Below are positions 11,801 to 40,089 of a DNA stretch of 64,000 nucleotides, one piece after another (within the stretch, counting starts at the first letter, position 1; the number at the start of each line of letters is the position of its first letter). The DNA is from Papio anubis (taxonomy: Eukaryota; Chordata; Mammalia; Primates; Cercopithecidae): assembly GCF_008728515.1 (NCBI RefSeq), contig NC_044981.1, positions 95,698,426-95,762,425 on the forward strand. Reading direction: 5' to 3'. The translations under genes were made by a program, and so were the position numbers. The notes beneath the pieces were generated by a model that searched no databases, was not told the DNA's origin, and worked only from the letters and a program-made list of their open reading frames with translations.

Positions 11801-13979
11801 GGAGAATCAATAGCCATCTATTTAATTTGCTAAGACAATGTAAATTAGTAACTTCCAGCCAGATGTGTGATATGCACATCAAACAAACTGCAACCTGTTC
11901 ATTATGAAAATCCTGTCAACATACACAGAGCCACTTGATGACATTTCATCTAAAGCAATTTCCACATTTGCAGCTATAAAAATTGTCCTAAGAATTTTCA
12001 TACAAGAAACTGAAGCTGAGACTCATAAAAGGGTAATCAATTTCAGCTTTTCATCTTGTGTGCTGTGTATATATGCTTCTGTGTGTTTATTTCCATTTTC
12101 ATTCAGAGGTATAAAATGTTTTAATGTGCACCATGCTCTTTTTCCTTCTATTAATCATTTATTTATCCTCATTACATCTTTTTAAATTTGATGTAAAGTT
12201 GATCCTCTAATTCTACAGTTCTGAAGGAGTATGTAAAGTCAGGAATGACACAATCAACAGAAGAAAAAATGTACACTTATCTACTGGAAAACAAAACAGA
12301 ATATTTCAAATGGCTCCAAACATAAATTAAGTTTACCCATTGGGAGGTCTAACTTGCATTTGGATCATTTATATGGGTCTGTGTGACTATATACCCTGCT
12401 GTTTGATAGAAAATGATTACTAACCACAGGCACCCACCAGAGAACAGAGTGTATGTGTAACGCTTGTGATGTCTCAGACATACAAAGTACCTTCTTAAAG
12501 AATGTCCGTTTCCTTTCCATGGTAAGCAGACGTAATTTTTCACCCTTTAATACTACTGCTTCACAGAGTGGCCTATTTTATGAATTATGCTTTGCCATTC
12601 TCTCTTGCATTTATTTTAATAATATGAACAACTGTATTCATAAAATTGATGGTTTTGTTTCATGAAACCCAAAATATTGGTAAATTTTCTGTTTTGTATT
12701 AAAATATAAAGCCTTCTTGATATTACAAGAATTATATAATATTAACACTGTTTACTAAGATGAAAAAAAGTAAAAGATTATTCTTAATTGTCAGCTACTA
12801 TTCTTGAATGTTGAATCCTCATCTAAGCCAAATTCATTTTCTAAGTCTATTGAATTAAATTTTCTTATTAAACAAGACACAGAATAAATAGTCTTACTGC
12901 CAACTACTACATTTTTAATTTGGCAATTTAAAACAACATGAAACGAATCTAGTCCTCATCACCTATAGTATAGTCTGATTCCAAATAGCACCCCTTCACC
13001 AACTTCCTAATGTCTAAAGAGCATTCTACTAAGTGCCTGGTGTGTCAACACTTCCAACTTCCAAAGTAAACAACCTATGAGATTCCCTAAAATCACAAGA
13101 ATTTCAACCTCTACCAAAAAAAAGGTGGGGGGAGCGCAACTGCACACACAAAAGAGTTCTTCATAAAGGCTTCAACCCTAAGCAACTAGACTTTCACAAA
13201 CATTATACAGAACGTGCTTTCTTCACCAGCCACACACCAGGCCACGTGATCAACCTGCAGGGCCACACTGGTAACCAGAAACTATTATTGTTTCTAGCAA
13301 GAATAAGGCTGAAATGCAGGCCTCTGCAGCCTCCCTGTCAGTCGCGCCCGCAGGTGGCACCCAGAGCTCCGCTCCTCACTCAGTGAAGCAATTACACCCC
13401 GCGCGGGGCCTGGGCACCGGCCAAGACTTGCAGCGTTCGCTGGGGTCCCTTAGCTTCCTGCGAGTTAAAGTCAGATCCTCCTGGTCACTTAAGCCCCCTT
13501 TGTGGTTCAGGGGGAAAACCACTCTCTCAGAACTCTTAACTTTGATTGGAGACTCTGGTTAAAATTAAGAACTTCAAACCCCAGATTTGAAAAAATGAAA
13601 CAGATGTCCTGTTTGTTAACGATAAATGCCTCCGTACGTCGGATCCTTTCCTCTCTCTCTCTTTTTCTTTCTGCCGCATTAAGTTTTATTTAATGCAGAG
13701 TTCGCTTAAAAGGTTAAGAGAGAAAAAGAAAGAGAAGAAAGCAAATATGGACTGTGATGGAAAAACTCCTAAATCTTTCTCTAGAATATAACGAAGAAAG
13801 CCTCTTCAAAAAGATGAAAGTGTTCGACCTGCCTCCTCTTGGCGCAGCCAGCACTCGAGGGTCAAAACGGCATTCCCAGTGGCCCGAGCCTTGTCTAACC
13901 CGGCTGCGCCGCCACCCCGCACTCTCGCAGAGAGCAGGGTCGCCTGGAGTGGGTGAAGGGGTCTCAGTCTTGCACTCAC
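8831..13979. other. SIM1 intron downstream of coding exon 8, unique AT-rich sequence
   Basis: About 5 kb with almost no interspersed repeat; only a (TTTTG)n at 11165-11191. A stretch at 10240-10480 (ATCTATCAATCAGCCTAATT, ACATTAGTGGCAG) has PBX/homeodomain-like motifs. 13300-13450 is locally GC-rich. No SIM1 exon with the expected next residues (beginning T333-D-T-E-Y) was found. Confidence 0.5.
11165..11191. repeat. (TTTTG)n simple repeat
   Basis: Five TTTTG units. Confidence 0.9.
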
Positions 13980-30320
<16,341 letters not shown>

Positions 30321-31323
30321 CTGAAGTATTTGCACCAAGAACAGTGTATTAATGGCAGTAAAAGACCAGCGGGGGTGAACGGAAAATATTTTCTTTGAAA
30401 ATGAGGGATGCAGTATAGGAAAGTTGCTGATCCACGGAATTTGGGCAATCCTGGGGGTCCTCGGGGTATCAAATGCCGGTGGGACCCCTGAGGAGCCAGC
30501 CTTTTCTTCTACTCCGAGCTGCGAACGCTGGTCCTCGGAAAATCGACATAATAATCCCCGACGTTTGTTCTTCAGTCTCGCGGCATTTAAGGTATCTCCG
30601 AGCCCCTTTGGGAAGAGCAGGAACTCCAGACAACTCTTTCAAGGCCCTGTGAAGACAACAACATCAGAGCATAAGAGATCCGCGGCTCCACAACCACTCA
30701 CACATTTGTCCCAATTCCAAAAACACGGCCGGAAAGGGACTCAGCGTGCCTAGCCAGGCGTTTTGGGTTTGTTTTTAAAGAACCGGATAAATCGGCAGCG
30801 AGACGGCCCCCTGCAAATAATGCTGGCATTCCCTGACCCATGCCAGCCACATCCTCCAGACCCCTGGGAAGTTGCCCAAACAACAAAATGCATATTTTTG
30901 AAGACCCGCAAGAGACCTTCCGCTGCGGGTCCCCGAGCCCGCGCCCAGGTTGGGTGCATGTCCCACGAAAGCGGGTTTCTACAATTCAGAATTCCTCCAC
31001 GGCGCGGCGGGGGCCTTTCAGCTCCCGACCTTGGCAGATGTGGACCTTGGCTACCTCTTTAACTTGGGCCTTAAGTCTGAGGGATTCCTCAAAAAGTGAC
31101 ACTTACACACCAAGTCCCTCGGGACTCCCAAGGCGACCCAGCGCTCTGGCTGCCCAGCAGGGGCGGCAACAAGCGGGGTCCGGCAGCGCCAGGTTAACAG
31201 GTGGCGCGCTCGCGACAGCCCCTCGCAGGCGCCCCGGGGGTGGGAGGGGCCGCGGCCTCTCCCACACCGCCGCGGAGCTCCGGGGTTGCTGGTAGGGCGC
31301 GGGATGTCTTCTGCTTCACCTAC

Positions 31324-31595
31324 CTTCAGTCCCCACAGGCGGCAGAGGGTTCGGGGGCGCCCATCTCTTAATTGTACTCATGCCTACCGTCCAACCCAGC
31401 GGCTCCGCCAGCCTCTCCGCTTCCCACCGGCAGAGAGGAGCAGAGCATTCCCGGCTCCCTTTTCTGGATCATGAATTGGAGGAGCGGTGCGTGGCAGAAA
31501 AAGGAGGATGCAAGCTTTGGGAAGAGTGAGGTGATTTTAGAATCCTGGTCCTCCGTAGTTGCTACGAAGCCAGTTCACTATTATTCCTAATTGGA
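31324..31595 (-). other. SIM1: Candidate noncoding first exon of SIM1
   Basis: Bounded upstream by the start predicted from the TATA-like element at 31628-31621 and downstream by the minus-strand donor CTGAAG/GTAGGTGAAG at 31323. Splicing to an acceptor near 30320 would add this as leader sequence. A model only; no transcript evidence is available here. Confidence 0.25.
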
Positions 31596-31750
31596 AGCCG
31601 AAAACTGTCCCCCGTAACTTCTTTATAGCTTAAGGGTTTAGCTTCAACTTCACTCCCGGGCCGCCTCTCTCCCGCCCTCCCTCAATGCCACTCACAAGCC
31701 TTCTAGCCTCCCATTGGCCTGGCCCGGCCAGGGGCGAGGCGCTTATTGGC
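31592..31750 (-). promoter_or_regulatory. SIM1: Candidate upstream SIM1 promoter (paired CCAAT boxes plus TATA-like element)
   Basis: On the minus strand CCAAT occurs at 31749-31745 and 31717-31713, 32 bp apart, the spacing typical of paired NF-Y sites. A GC-rich block with GGGGCGAGG (plus strand, 31731-31739) lies between them. About 90 bp further downstream on the minus strand is CTATAAAG at 31628-31621, predicting a start near 31595. A donor-like AAG/GTAGGT follows at about 31323, which would close a noncoding exon of roughly 270 bp. The block lies between two CpG-rich stretches. The motifs are seen; their use by SIM1 is inferred, and a promoter closer to the ATG remains possible. Confidence 0.4.
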
Positions 31751-32130
31751 CAACAGGGATGAGTGACACGAGTCGGCCCCGCGCCGCCCTCCGCGCGTCC
31801 AGGCTCAGGGGTCTGGATCTTACTATCCGCTCCGCCGCTGGGCTCTTAATGAGCCCCGGGTGCGGGGTCGGCGCTGTCCGGTTGCCGCCGCTGCTCGCGG
31901 CCTCCTGGGCCTTCCCGACATCGTGTGCGACCCGCGTTCCTCGGGCTCCCTGGGGTCGGGTGGTTAAGCGCTCAGTCCAGCGCGGCGGCCCAGAAGAGCC
32001 GGGGACGTCCGGAGGCAGCGGAGGTCGGACCGGCTGGTTAGTTCTACCGGCGGAGGAGGCAGGGTTGGCCCAAAGGCCCATCCCGCTGGCAGTCGGGGGC
32101 CGACGGCATGCGCGAGGCCGGTTTTGTGCT

Positions 32131-35100
32131 TTATTTTCTCTTTCTGTGAAACCATGAAGACACGGAATTCATTGCCAGAGGAAATAAATACAATAACTGT
32201 CTTTAAATTAATCCCAAAGAAGTGCGCCTTTTTCTAAACGGTTTGGGTTTGGGGGCTGATTTTTTTCACTGTGGAAAGCTCGATCAGGGAGTTTTCCTGT
32301 GGGGAGAAGCGAGGGGGACACTAGGGGAACACGTTACATTTCAGGGCAAAATAGAATGATTGATATATAGAGATACATATCACAACAGTCCGTTATCTTA
32401 AACATTAGCCAACTCTTTGTCGGATTTTGTTTCAGGAAACAAAAGTCCAACATGACTATTCCTTACAGAAAGGATACAGTCTGCATGAATGAACTTAACG
32501 ATGCCCACAGTTCCCTAATAGGAGCTCACAACTCCCTAATAGGAGCTGGTTAAACAAACGCTCACCAGGACTCTCCCTGAGTAATTATCTCCTAGAGACC
32601 CTCTAATTTGAAACGCCTTCTCTTTCTCTCATCTGAGAAAACACAACAGATAGCATAGAGAAAAACTCAAATTGTCCCAAAACAATTGTTGTGCTCACCA
32701 ATCACTTCCTACAGACTCGATTCCCGCCTTGGTTTGGGTACTGCCTGTGACCAGATTCGGCTCCCGGAGGTGCGTTTGGGGGGAGTTGTTTCATCTGTCA
32801 TGAAAATCAGTGAGAACACCAGTGACTGGGCACTCATCCTCTCGTTTGTGGCGCTAATTGCCATTGAGAAAATAAATACTTTGAAGAGGGGTGTGTGCCA
32901 TTCTGCTGATATTCAGAACAACTTTAAGAGTGTTTGTTCAAAAATACAGACATCTGCCACCTCCTTGCTGCCCGATGGCAGTGAGATCCTCGTAGAAGGA
33001 CAACAGGAGCTTTCTGGTGGTATTTACACATCTGGGCAACACCTGGCTGGAGGAGGTGAACTTTTTGGATAGAAAGAAAAAGAAAGAAGCACGGAGATTT
33101 TGTACGTCTTTCAAAACTGGAATCCGGCTAATGGACTCCAATCCAGGAGGAGTCATTTCCCCAGTGACTGTAGCCACTTACAGACCTGGTTCTGGGCGGC
33201 TTTCAACCACGCAGTGATGCACTTTTAACAAACATATCTAGAAGATAGCGAGAGATGCACTGTGGCTCACTTATACACAAGATTCCAGAAAGATCAGATA
33301 AGGTCAAGTTGGCTACTACATGTAAAGTCGGGGGTGGAGAGTGCGTGTGGAGAGGGAAATAAACTTTCTTGACCCTCCTCTCCCCTCAAACCGGGTCAGA
33401 TATAGCTGCCAGGCAGAGCAATGACACTTAGGGTTAAGAGGAGGTTTTCTATTCGACTGTGTTCTAGAGAGGATTTCCGTCAAGTCTGCGGTTACTCTAA
33501 CCCTATCTCTACTTAAAACAACATGCCAGTGTGGAAGTGCCTCTCAGGGGTCTGAAACCTGTGCCCACAGCAGGAACTTCCGGGGAGTGGGGGGCGGGGA
33601 GTCAGGTAATGCTGGGTTTCCAGAAGAAGAAATGCAGTAATTTTGCCTTCAGAAGCAAGATGGGCAAAATGAGTAAGGAAGTCTTCACGCTTAAAGCGGA
33701 CGTCCTGGGGGACTGGGCGGGCTGTTCCAATGTCCCAGCGAAGCTCAGTTGTCAATGAGACGAGTAGATGTTTAATAAACAAAGTGAATGCACGACCACG
33801 AGGTGACGGCCTCTCGCTAAGTCCTCAGCACACAACTGTCTGAGCCGCGTTTACCGAGAGAGTGAATTAGCATGACGACGTAACACCTGTTTTTCTAATC
33901 TTTGAACCTAGGTTGGAGCCTGAACGCTGCTCCTTCACTCCCCCGCCCGGGCCCAGGGACCCGGCTTTGCACCCTCCCCGCGACCCTGCCTGCCAATCCC
34001 CCGATGCGCCCTGTAGCCGGAGGCGTGAACAGTGAACCGGAACCTCAGGTGCCTCCCACGTGTTCTGAGAATTTGCGTTCGCCTCTATCATGGGAAATTT
34101 TAAATGAATTTCTTGAAGCTCAGAGACTAATCGTACCATCCGCTTTGCCAATATAAGGAGAAAAGCCCCAGAAAGGAAGAGACGGTCACCGGCGACCCAC
34201 TATTCCTAAATAGAGATCCTTATAGAGTCTAGGCCGCCACTTCCTTGAGCCAGTGGCCTTAAAACTTAGCCTCTGGCCCTCAGGCATCCAGAGTGGGAGC
34301 CTGATGTGGGAGAAAACCCATGCGGGGCTGCAAAAAAAGTATCTCCCTCCTTCCCCTACCAAGCAGGGCGAACAGCCCAGTGTGATGGCGACACTGTTCC
34401 CCCAAGAGTCCCTGCCACCTCTGGGGCAACCCAGGATGCTGCCCTCATGGAGTCTGCCCTGGACCCCGGAGGCCAGGATGTGCAGGCTTCCGTGAGTCTA
34501 CCCCAGTGGTTGCCGGGAGCCACTCCGGGTGGATTCGGGAACCAACGCGCCTGTGTGCACAATGTCCAGCATACCACGAGCACCCGGATAGAAGGGGGAG
34601 TGGGCATCTCAGGCGCCTTCTGACCCCTCCCCGCAAAAGGCAAAATCAAGACAAGAGAAGGTGAACTTTCGGTTGTAAAAGAACGAGTGAACACATAGTG
34701 GAATTCCGGTGCAAACCGCTGAACCGGGGTTCAATGCCTCGGCCCCCGACCCTTGCTCTGGCACAGACCTCCACCCTGCCTTCCGATAACTCCTCTAATG
34801 ACTCTTCTTTGCTCCAGGTTGTTTGAGTAACTTATCAAAACTAGAATGATTTCTGTCCACTACCATTCTCTTTATTTATTTATTTATTTGCAAACTGCTA
34901 GGGACGCACACATACACATTTGCATGCTCGCACATTCCACATGCACAGTTGCACAAAGCACACAGACATGGATTTGCTCAATGTCCAAGGTGAGGATGAA
35001 GGATATATTTATAATCAAGATACAAAATCTGAAGATGGTCACTCGAACATCTCAGTATGTTATATCCAGATGTTCACTCTATCACTGAAAAGGACAAGTT

Positions 35101-36857
35101 ATCTAGGGACATATTATTGTCTTAGGAAATATTAACATTTCCTACTTCCAAGTATATTCCTTAATGTAATCCTGTCCTAGACTCATTTTATCACCACATT
35201 TAGACATTTACATCTCTGTGAGTCGTTATGATGTTGAGGCAGAAACAAAGGCCACTTGTAGCCTTGACCCCAAAGTGTAGAAGGAGCCCCCCAAAATAGG
35301 GTCATATTTGCTATGTTAGAAATTATGGTAAATATTACTTGTCTGATCAAGACGTTTTGAAAAGTATATTTTATGTATATAAATATTTAAAAAAAACCTT
35401 TTTCCGAGGTACTGCTTTTCAGTTGTCTCCCTAAATTGACCCTTGAAATACCCCAAATTCACTTCAGTGGTTACACATTGGAAAAAGAAAAAGAAAAAAA
35501 AAAAGAAAATCCACCAAGTTGGAAAATGAGATTGGCGAATACAAGTAAGGGTTTCATATAGTTTCTCTAAATATTATGGTTAATTTTTCAGATATTGGAA
35601 ACCGTGGTCTAATATATAACCTTGAATGGCCGCCGAGAAATAAGTGCTTCTTGAATTGTGCACTACTTTATTTGCAGACATAAATTTTAAGCTTTAAATA
35701 ATATAATTATTTTAACATATAATTGCTAACTGGAAAGAGGTCTGATTCTGTGCATTCTGAGGATGGGAGCAGGTGGGTGCCTGCACTTTCACACTTTTCT
35801 TTTCCAGAAATCGAGCGGAGGAAGCTCTGTGTACATAAATTTCAGCAACGCTGAATACAGGCACACAGCTGAGGCGTTCTAACTCTGGAGATGAACACTA
35901 GATTGGAAACTCGGGTTGAAAAACACTTTGATTCTTAAATCGGATCGCGAATTTCAGACCAAACTCTGCTTTTGTTATAAGGTGGCCGCATCAGGCCCAC
36001 GCTCAAGAAGCCCAGGCTGGCGGCCGGAGGGACTGGGGGTGGGGAGGCCAGTGGCCTGAAAAAGGGTACGGGACATCAGAATGGGCTGGATCCGGAGAGC
36101 AGGTACCTATCTTTGTAACTCCAGGTCTCCAACATTAGCCCTTCAGCCCCTCCGGGTTTGAGAACCGTTGGGCTAAGTTTCTAGAGGGTTCTTCCCTTCT
36201 CTGAACCCCAACATTCCTTCTAGCCCCTGCGCCAGTGAATTGTTGAACGATGCCCTGCATTCCCTGGGTAGGTAGGTAAGGGATTCTGAGGAGGAGGATC
36301 CCTCTAATAGGTAAACAGATGTCTGGCTTCTAGTCTTGGCCGAGCCTCTGGGTCACTTGGGATGGAGGTTGGGGAGGAGGGCGGCTTTTAAATATGAAGT
36401 CTAAGGCCCCACCTTGGTTTAGGAATCGGAAATCCCTGTCCGAATCTGGAATTGGCATTCCGTAAGGGTAAGGAGGGCCTCAGGCCACTACGCAGCTCCG
36501 AACGCGGGGAAGCAGGAGCAAGGATGAGTTCAGAGCCAGGGTTGCCGGTGCCACCCCGGGCTGCGCAGTTAGGGGTAGTGGACCCGCCCGGAGACGCAGC
36601 GGCAGTAGCAGCTTAACCCCGTTGGGGGTGCCGCGCCACTGAGGTGGTTGAGTCTCCAAGTCCTGAGCCTCCAACAGCTGCTCTGGCTTTCGCGTCTCAA
36701 ACACAGGACCCCGGAAAAGTATCACTGTGCTCGTCTGGGCGGGAGATCCTGTGCTTCCGGAGTCTGGGGCACATTCCTGGGTCCTCCTGGACTCATTGCC
36801 TCTGGGCCCAAGACATGGGAATCTGCCCTTGAATATCTGGGCGCCTTCGCTCTTAGC
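32131..36857. other. Proximal upstream intergenic DNA, repeat-poor
   Basis: About 4.7 kb with no clear interspersed repeat, unlike the DNA further right. It holds a 21-bp tandem duplication (32506-32547), GC-richer stretches at 33900-34650 and 36000-36850, and (TTTA)n at 34870-34889. Open frames lack family features. Likely part of the SIM1 regulatory domain, by position only. Confidence 0.45.
32506..32547. repeat. 21-bp tandem duplication containing CCCTAATAGG
   Basis: 32506-32526 and 32527-32547 are adjacent 21-bp units differing at two positions, each with CCCTAATAGGAGCT, including a TAAT homeodomain core. Confidence 0.9.
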
Positions 36858-37044
36858 GCGGTTTTGGAACTTGAGCGTGCATGGGAATTGATTGGAAGGC
36901 TGCTTAAAACACAGATTGCTGGGCCTCACTTCCAGAGTTTATGATTCAGTAGATCTGGGGTAGAACCCAATAATTTATTTGCATTTCTAACAGGTTCCCA
37001 GGTGATGTTGCTGGTGAGGGAACCACACTTTAAGAACCATTGCC
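36858..37044 (+). mobile_element. MER5A-type DNA transposon remnant (hAT-Charlie)
   Basis: Left end GGTTTTGGAACTTGAGCGTGC, then TTAAAACACAGATTGCTGGG, GATTCAGTAGATCTGGGGTA, TTCCCAGGTGATG and right end TTAAGAACCATTG match MER5A. CTTAG occurs at both flanks as a possible target duplication. Confidence 0.85.
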
Positions 37045-38339
37045 TTAGTCTGCTTTTTCTCAGCCTACTTTTGAAGTAGAAGACTGTGAGTGGGGATAAT
37101 ATTCGAAGCGATGGCCCTAGTATTGTGGGATCTTGAACATACAGCATAAAATAATAGGGCGGTCTAGTCGAGGCCCAGGAGTGAGGCTGTCCTCCGTGAT
37201 AGGGATGGGGTCGCTGAAGATGGCTTATTCCTGTCTCCTTAGGAAAGTGGCTGGTCTCAAGAAAAGGGAGAGGAAGCTGGGGCCTTAGCCAGACCAACCT
37301 TCCGTGGGGAGTTTGGCTTCAGAAGAGCAGGAAAATACACAGGGTGCTCTCAGAATGTTCCAGTGTTCCAGGATTCTCAGCTATGTTGCTGGAAATAAGT
37401 CCAGAGACTTTGGTTCAGTCAACCAGCGGTGGAACACACTGGAAAGATAGCAGACAAGCATTGGTTCTCCTTTTGGCCCGAAATCTGTTCCCTCATTTTT
37501 CAAGACAACTTAGGCATAAAGGGTTCAAGGTGTGTGTGTGTGCTGTTGGTGCAGGGGGAGTGGTCGCTAGAGGAGGGGACCCTGCCTGGATGCATTGGGC
37601 CAGGGAGGTCTAGGCCTCCCCTCAAGTGGTAAGTGCTTCCTCTTGTGCGGGGTCAACGTTATGATATAGCTTTGTTGATCCTTAAGCACTTTTCTCATGT
37701 TTTTTATGGCTCCATCCTGCATAAGAAAATATTTTAAAATTATATTTTTGTAACTTCATTGGTAAACAGATGAGTGTAATCCAAGTTGGTTTCATTATCA
37801 TATATTCATTATTTTACATATTTATTTATTTTTCTTCTGATGGTAAAAGAAATAAACATTGAAACATTTTTCTCAGGCCGTAAAACTACATGGGCCCCTG
37901 GCACTGTGACTATTGTGCGAAATGGGTAAGTCAGTGCTGCTCCTGGGTACACCTGGGATAATGTGGATGCTGGGCATGCCTTTTCCCAGCGGTGGTTCCT
38001 AAGACCCTTTCAGAAAACTGGAGAGAGGTTTGGGATGACGATCTCTATCTGTGAGTCACAGCTCCATTTCTGGAATGAAACTGTTCGTCTCCTCAGGGCT
38101 CCACTGCAGAGTCCCTCCACCCTAAAACCAAGTGGAAAATCCAGACAGATTAGGCTACCAGCACCATTTCTTATCTTAACACCTGACCTACTTCAGTCAT
38201 TTTCCTTACCTAGAAATCCAGATTATTAAGTGAAATACAATCTTAAAACACTATGCAAACCAAGCAAATGCATCTTGGGCTACCAGTTTATGTCTGCAGC
38301 TATACAACTACTTAGCTTTTTATTACTCTTCTGGAATTT
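37045..38339. other. Intergenic, nothing recognised
   Basis: Unique sequence with a very short (GT)n near 37531. Confidence 0.45.
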
Positions 38340-38875
38340 CAAGCAAACGTTAAGATTTATATTATACACACCATTCTGCATCTTGATTTTTTTTTCACTT
38401 TCCATGACAGTATACAGAAAGCTTCTTCATCCTTTCTTTTCTAAACATCTGTATAGCATTCCAGGAAATACCAGTATAAATTATTTAACCTTTCACCCAC
38501 TGAGAACATTTAGGTTTGTTTCCCATTATTGCTATCACAAACAATGCTGCAGTGGATAACACTGTACACATGTCATTTACCTGTGTACAAGTACACCCAC
38601 GGGACAAATTCCCAAAAATGGAGTTGCTATATGGAAGGACACATGGATTGCACTCCTGATAAACATGGCTAAATTGCCCTCCATGACAGTTTTGCCAATT
38701 GACACTCATCAGCAATGTGTGAGGGTGACTGTTTCCCTACAGTCTTGGAATGAAGCATATTATTAACTTTTTTCCCCAGTCTAATAGATGAAAATTGACT
38801 TTTAATTTTTTTTCTGTTATTAGGGAAGTTTGGCATATTTTCATATGCCTAAGTGCTGCTTGCATTTCTCTACTG
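38340..38875 (-). repeat. Old L1/HAL1 fragment
   Basis: CATTTAGGTTTGTTTCCCAT and TGCTATCACAAACAATGCTG are the antisense of the L1 ORF2 C-terminal region, highly diverged. Confidence 0.65.
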
Positions 38876-40057
38876 TAAACTGTCAACCCAAATGATTTGA
38901 GGGTGGGGGCCCTCTTGGCTCTGAGGTGGGTAAATCCTTGGGTAGGAGGATGAGGTGGGGTCTGGTTTTAAACACAGTTGAACCTTTCTTGAATCCCTGG
39001 AGTGAGCACACTCGTCAACACTGGGAAGTGGAGACAACGAGAAACATGGGCTCAAGGTTCTAGAGTCATCTACCAACACTTTTACTCACATGAAACATTT
39101 AACATTCTTTCATAGAAAACACAGAATAAGATAGATATGCAAATATAATTCTAATGTATCTTCATTCAACAGATCTCCTGTCTAATTATAATCAATTATA
39201 TTGTACATATGTTAAAACAGTGGTTAATTTCTGGATTCTGTATGTTTTGAAATTCAATTGTCCCAAGTTGATATTTGATCAATCTGTTTCTTTATTTTAC
39301 CTACAAACACATGGGAGACTTTACTACAGAAACAACTCAAGCATTAACATATGCCAGCCAATCACTTCTCGTGATTTGAACAAATAACTTGGAGGAAACA
39401 AGGGGATAGACTCATCAGCAGTTTCACAGGAGGAAAAGCCATAATAGTCTGGTTAAGAATCTAAATAAAAATGATACATAGGAGAAAACAGGGGAAAACA
39501 AGTGCACTGCAAATGTGCAGCCCATCTCAGTTTAGATCTGCTTTGATATTTATTTTCACTCCTGGAGATCTGATAACTAGTTTGTGAAGATACATCTTGT
39601 ACCATAAGCCATTGTGTATTCTCTTTGAATAATCAAAAGTCACAGAAAAGAAATCTTGATGGCAATGTGATTGTTTTACTCCAAGCCAAACAACAATATA
39701 AATGAGTACTAAAATTTTACATTAACTTTCCTTAAAACTTTTGATTTCCTATTCATTTTAGGGCCTCAGTGCTTTGGAATTATAGTATAGTTTTATATCA
39801 GATGGACTCTCACTTTCTTTCTCCCCCAACCCCATAAGAAAGACATGATAATGAGAAACTATTCCAGCAGGAGGAGCCGGTTTAGAAACAAATGGATTCC
39901 ATGGCAACTCCTGACTCCACATGACTTCTAATAACTGACATTTCAGTTGAAAATTGTCTGTCTGTTATTCTGCTCAATGCTGGTGCTTTATATGGGGTTT
40001 TTCCTAGTTTACATCTCAGAAATGGAACGTTAATCTCCAGTTTCATGAATAAGCAGC

Positions 40058-40089
<32 letters not shown>

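Larger units (their letters stand above)
30750..32130. promoter_or_regulatory. CpG-rich 5' flank of SIM1
   Basis: Two dense CpG stretches, about 30900-31480 and 31660-32130, separated by a less GC-rich segment. Local peaks include 31180-31300 and 31780-31990, with many CG dinucleotides and SP/KLF-type GC boxes. This is the usual promoter setting of developmental transcription-factor genes, commonly Polycomb-regulated. Open frames here (for example 31714-32157 plus, 31743-32081 minus) are stop-poor by composition and not recognisable proteins. Confidence 0.6.

Noticed and set aside
13300..13560. GC-rich block considered as the next SIM1 exon
   Set aside because: No minus-strand frame with the expected residues after T333 and no suitable acceptor/donor pair; the C-terminal exons must lie outside the window.
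31714..32157. 147-codon plus-strand frame upstream of SIM1
   Set aside because: CpG-rich composition, no family resemblance, and a competing opposite-strand frame of similar length.
36155..36180. Second MER5-like terminus (TTTGAGAACCGTTGG)
   Set aside because: Only about 20 bp match and no partner end found; too short to call.
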